Source: Monosporascus cannonballus (taxonomy: Eukaryota > Ascomycota > Sordariomycetes > Xylariales). Taken from it: a stretch of DNA of 64,000 nt. Position 1 is the stretch's first letter; every line of letters starts with the position of its first letter. Position numbers and translations under genes: made by a program. Location: contig QJNS01000081.1 of NCBI GenBank assembly GCA_004154925.1, positions 80,425 to 144,424 on the forward strand, given 5' to 3'. This document shows, one piece after another, positions 62,442-64,000 of this stretch. The notes beneath the pieces are model-generated. The model ran no database searches. It was given only the letters and a program-made list of their open reading frames with translations, and was not told where the DNA came from.

Positions 62442-63168
62442 ATGCGGATCCAGTATACATAGATCATCGCCGGACAGCCGGTGAAAAGCATCAGGTACAT
62501 ACGTGTGTTCCTAAGCGTGCTTCCAGACGACCGGCTGTATCCAGGCGCTGACGTGCAGCTCCCAGAGCTCCCTTCGGACGACTGGAACGCGGTATATCTC
62601 GTGTGGCACGCGGTCCGGGGTGCTCCCCACGGTGTTCAACGCCCGTAATGTCCACATCGCGAGAGCAGAAGCATGTAGCCCGGTTTCCATCGACTCTTTC
62701 GAGCTCGAGAAGCTGTCCCAGCTGCCGTTTACGAAACTGCTGGGCGGCTGCAGCAATGCGCTATGGCTGGTGGCGCATCACTTGTTTTCTAGGCCCGTGC
62801 TGATGAAGATAGCCGAGGTCTCGCCCGTAGGCTCGGCGAAGAACGAGACGGTGGTCTACGCGGCCCTCGAGGGGACCGGGATGATGCCGCGCTTCCTGGC
62901 GCACGTCACCGAGAGTGGGCGGATCGTCGGGTTTCTAGTCGAGTTCGTTGAGGGCAGAGCGGCGGACGATCGCGATTTTCCCGCCTGCGAGAAGGCCCCG
63001 AAGAGGCTCCACGACGAGGGCTTGCTGCATAACGACACGCATTTAGGCAGTTTCGTCGTAAAACCTAATGGTACGGTACTACTTATGGACTTCGAGCACG
63101 CTCAGCCATGCGAAGACCAGTGGAGGTTTGAAGAGGATATGGTAAATGTGCGGATCTCCGAAGGCTAA
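62442..63168 (+). pseudogene. Decayed kinase-like (protein kinase/APH fold) gene
   Basis: Starts MRIQYT then TAG (62,460-62,462); the same frame resumes with LPDDRLYPGADVQLPELP and DDWNAVYLVW, after which the frame changes near 62,617 and continues as LPTVFNARNVHI through ENETVVYAALEGTG-type sequence, GRIVGFLVEFVEGR, then RLHDEGLLHNDTHLGSFVV (catalytic-loop-like; HND in place of the usual HGD) and LLMDFEHAQPCE (DFE, the metal-binding Asp region). Ends 63,168. This corresponds to the small kinase-like proteins frequent in filamentous ascomycetes, whose substrates are unknown. One stop and one frameshift make it a likely pseudogene; the 182-codon downstream frame lacks the N-lobe nucleotide-binding part on its own. 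It lies 47 bp from the solo copia LTR. Confidence 0.62.
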
Positions 63169-64000
63169 GGTGCCCCCTAAGCTGAACAGTGGCGTGGAGC
63201 GTGACTGTCGGATATATGGTGAGGAGAGGATCAAAAGTTACAGCCACGTCCAAGATACAGTGGAGTTCTAAGGGATAATAGCAAGATATACTACAGCTCC
63301 GTTCCGGGGCCAGGTACGTGCCCAGACTCATTATAAAACCTCCAAACTTTTGCAAAGTCTAGTTGACTGTATTTAACCAATGTAGCGGGGAAATATGTGG
63401 CTGAGGCTTGGGCTTTAGTGCTAGAGGCTGCTTTACTAAGTGTGATAAGAAATGCAAACAAATGTTGCTGCATTTAACGACATTTACCGTTATCATGTCG
63501 GAATTCCATATAATCCATCAGGGCGTTGATCCCTGAATAATATGGAGGTGTGACAACCATATTTATCATATCCTGTTCCAGCGGGTCGACAAGACCGGGT
63601 CTCTTCAGATGTCTAATACCCCTATTTCCGTCACATCATGAACTCATAGCAACGCTTTTCAAATAATATTCCGATCCGGCGGCGGCTGGCTCTTCAGCGT
63701 TTTGTGACCATGTCGATCACGCAGAGTGAAGGAAGCTACTGACAATTCGTGGATAGAATTATCGTAGAGTAACGTAATAGGAGGTCGCCTCTCAACGGCG
63801 CGGCTCGTGCTTTATACTATTCATCTAGTAGAACTCATCTCGAACATGAATATTAGCCCTGCTCTTTAGCTAGACTTAGATATATCTGGTCTCCAGGACG
63901 CATGTTTGTCGCAAACCGCTAAGAACTGAGCCTGGCAGAGCTCATAGCGGGACGTGGCCCTAATCTTCCAGGGGGAGGGGGGGGGGGGGGGGGGGAACCC
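63169..64000. other. Right end of the window, no supported gene
   Basis: Normal composition, only short frames. Ends in a long G-run. Confidence 0.5.
63977..63995 (+). repeat. Poly(G) run at window end
   Basis: Nineteen consecutive G after GGGGGA. It does not contain TTAGGG/CCCTAA telomere units. Such long runs are often inaccurate or an assembly-end artefact. Confidence 0.75.

Noticed and set aside
63960..64000. Telomere at the right end
   Set aside because: No TTAGGG/CCCTAA repeats, only a G-run.
1..64000. CRISPR arrays or bacterial operons
   Set aside because: No regularly spaced direct repeats; splicing signals, SEC63 and RIPed LTR elements show a fungal nuclear genome.

Overview
The window comes from a filamentous ascomycete fungus (Pezizomycotina). 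Three things point there: short GT-AG introns with CTAAC-type branch points, orthologues of fungal housekeeping genes (SEC63 and a DENND11/Anr2-like gene), and long, extremely AT-rich tracts that are decayed LTR retrotransposons carrying C-to-T/G-to-A changes, the mark of repeat-induced point mutation (RIP). I cannot name the species.

Layout. Positions 1 to about 47,080 are an AT-rich, RIP-degraded transposon block. Two single-gene islands of normal or high GC lie inside it: a secreted endonuclease/exonuclease/phosphatase-jacalin protein (1,710-3,017) and an aldoxime dehydratase (27,166-28,233). The elements I can delimit are: a truncated Ty3/gypsy copy (3,724 to about 10,270, minus), itself interrupted by two ~280-bp solo LTRs; a complete Ty1/copia element (20,710-26,223, minus; 163-bp LTRs; GGACC target duplication); a probable Ty3/gypsy element (about 29,651-36,735, plus; recognisable RNase H); and a complete Ty3/gypsy element (39,785-46,508, minus; 382-bp LTRs; TAACA target duplication; RT motif YLDD still readable). 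There are also solo or partial LTRs at 13,013, 26,290, 37,315 and 46,702. Most other AT-rich sequence carries nothing I can assign. A ~1.15-kb unmutated non-coding island lies at 38,626-39,779.

Positions 47,080-64,000 are ordinary gene-containing fungal sequence with much gene decay. Intact genes are a DENN-domain protein (48,848-50,959, minus), a DUF1264/oil-body-associated-like protein (52,010-52,851, plus, three exons), SEC63 (58,393-60,592, minus, two exons) and a small C2H2 zinc-finger protein (61,260-61,583, minus). Interleaved with them are broken genes: a cytochrome P450 cut off at an LTR, an F-box-like gene with a frameshift and a TAG stop, a trypsin-fold protease with several frameshifts and a stop directly after its GDSGS motif, a membrane-protein remnant, and a kinase-like gene next to an unmutated solo copia LTR with intact GATAC duplications.

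The intact genes do not form an obvious pathway or biosynthetic cluster. The story of the window is genome defence: RIP has fossilised nested retroelements, two single-copy genes survive between them, and the neighbouring genic edge is losing genes. I found no convincing new multi-gene system.
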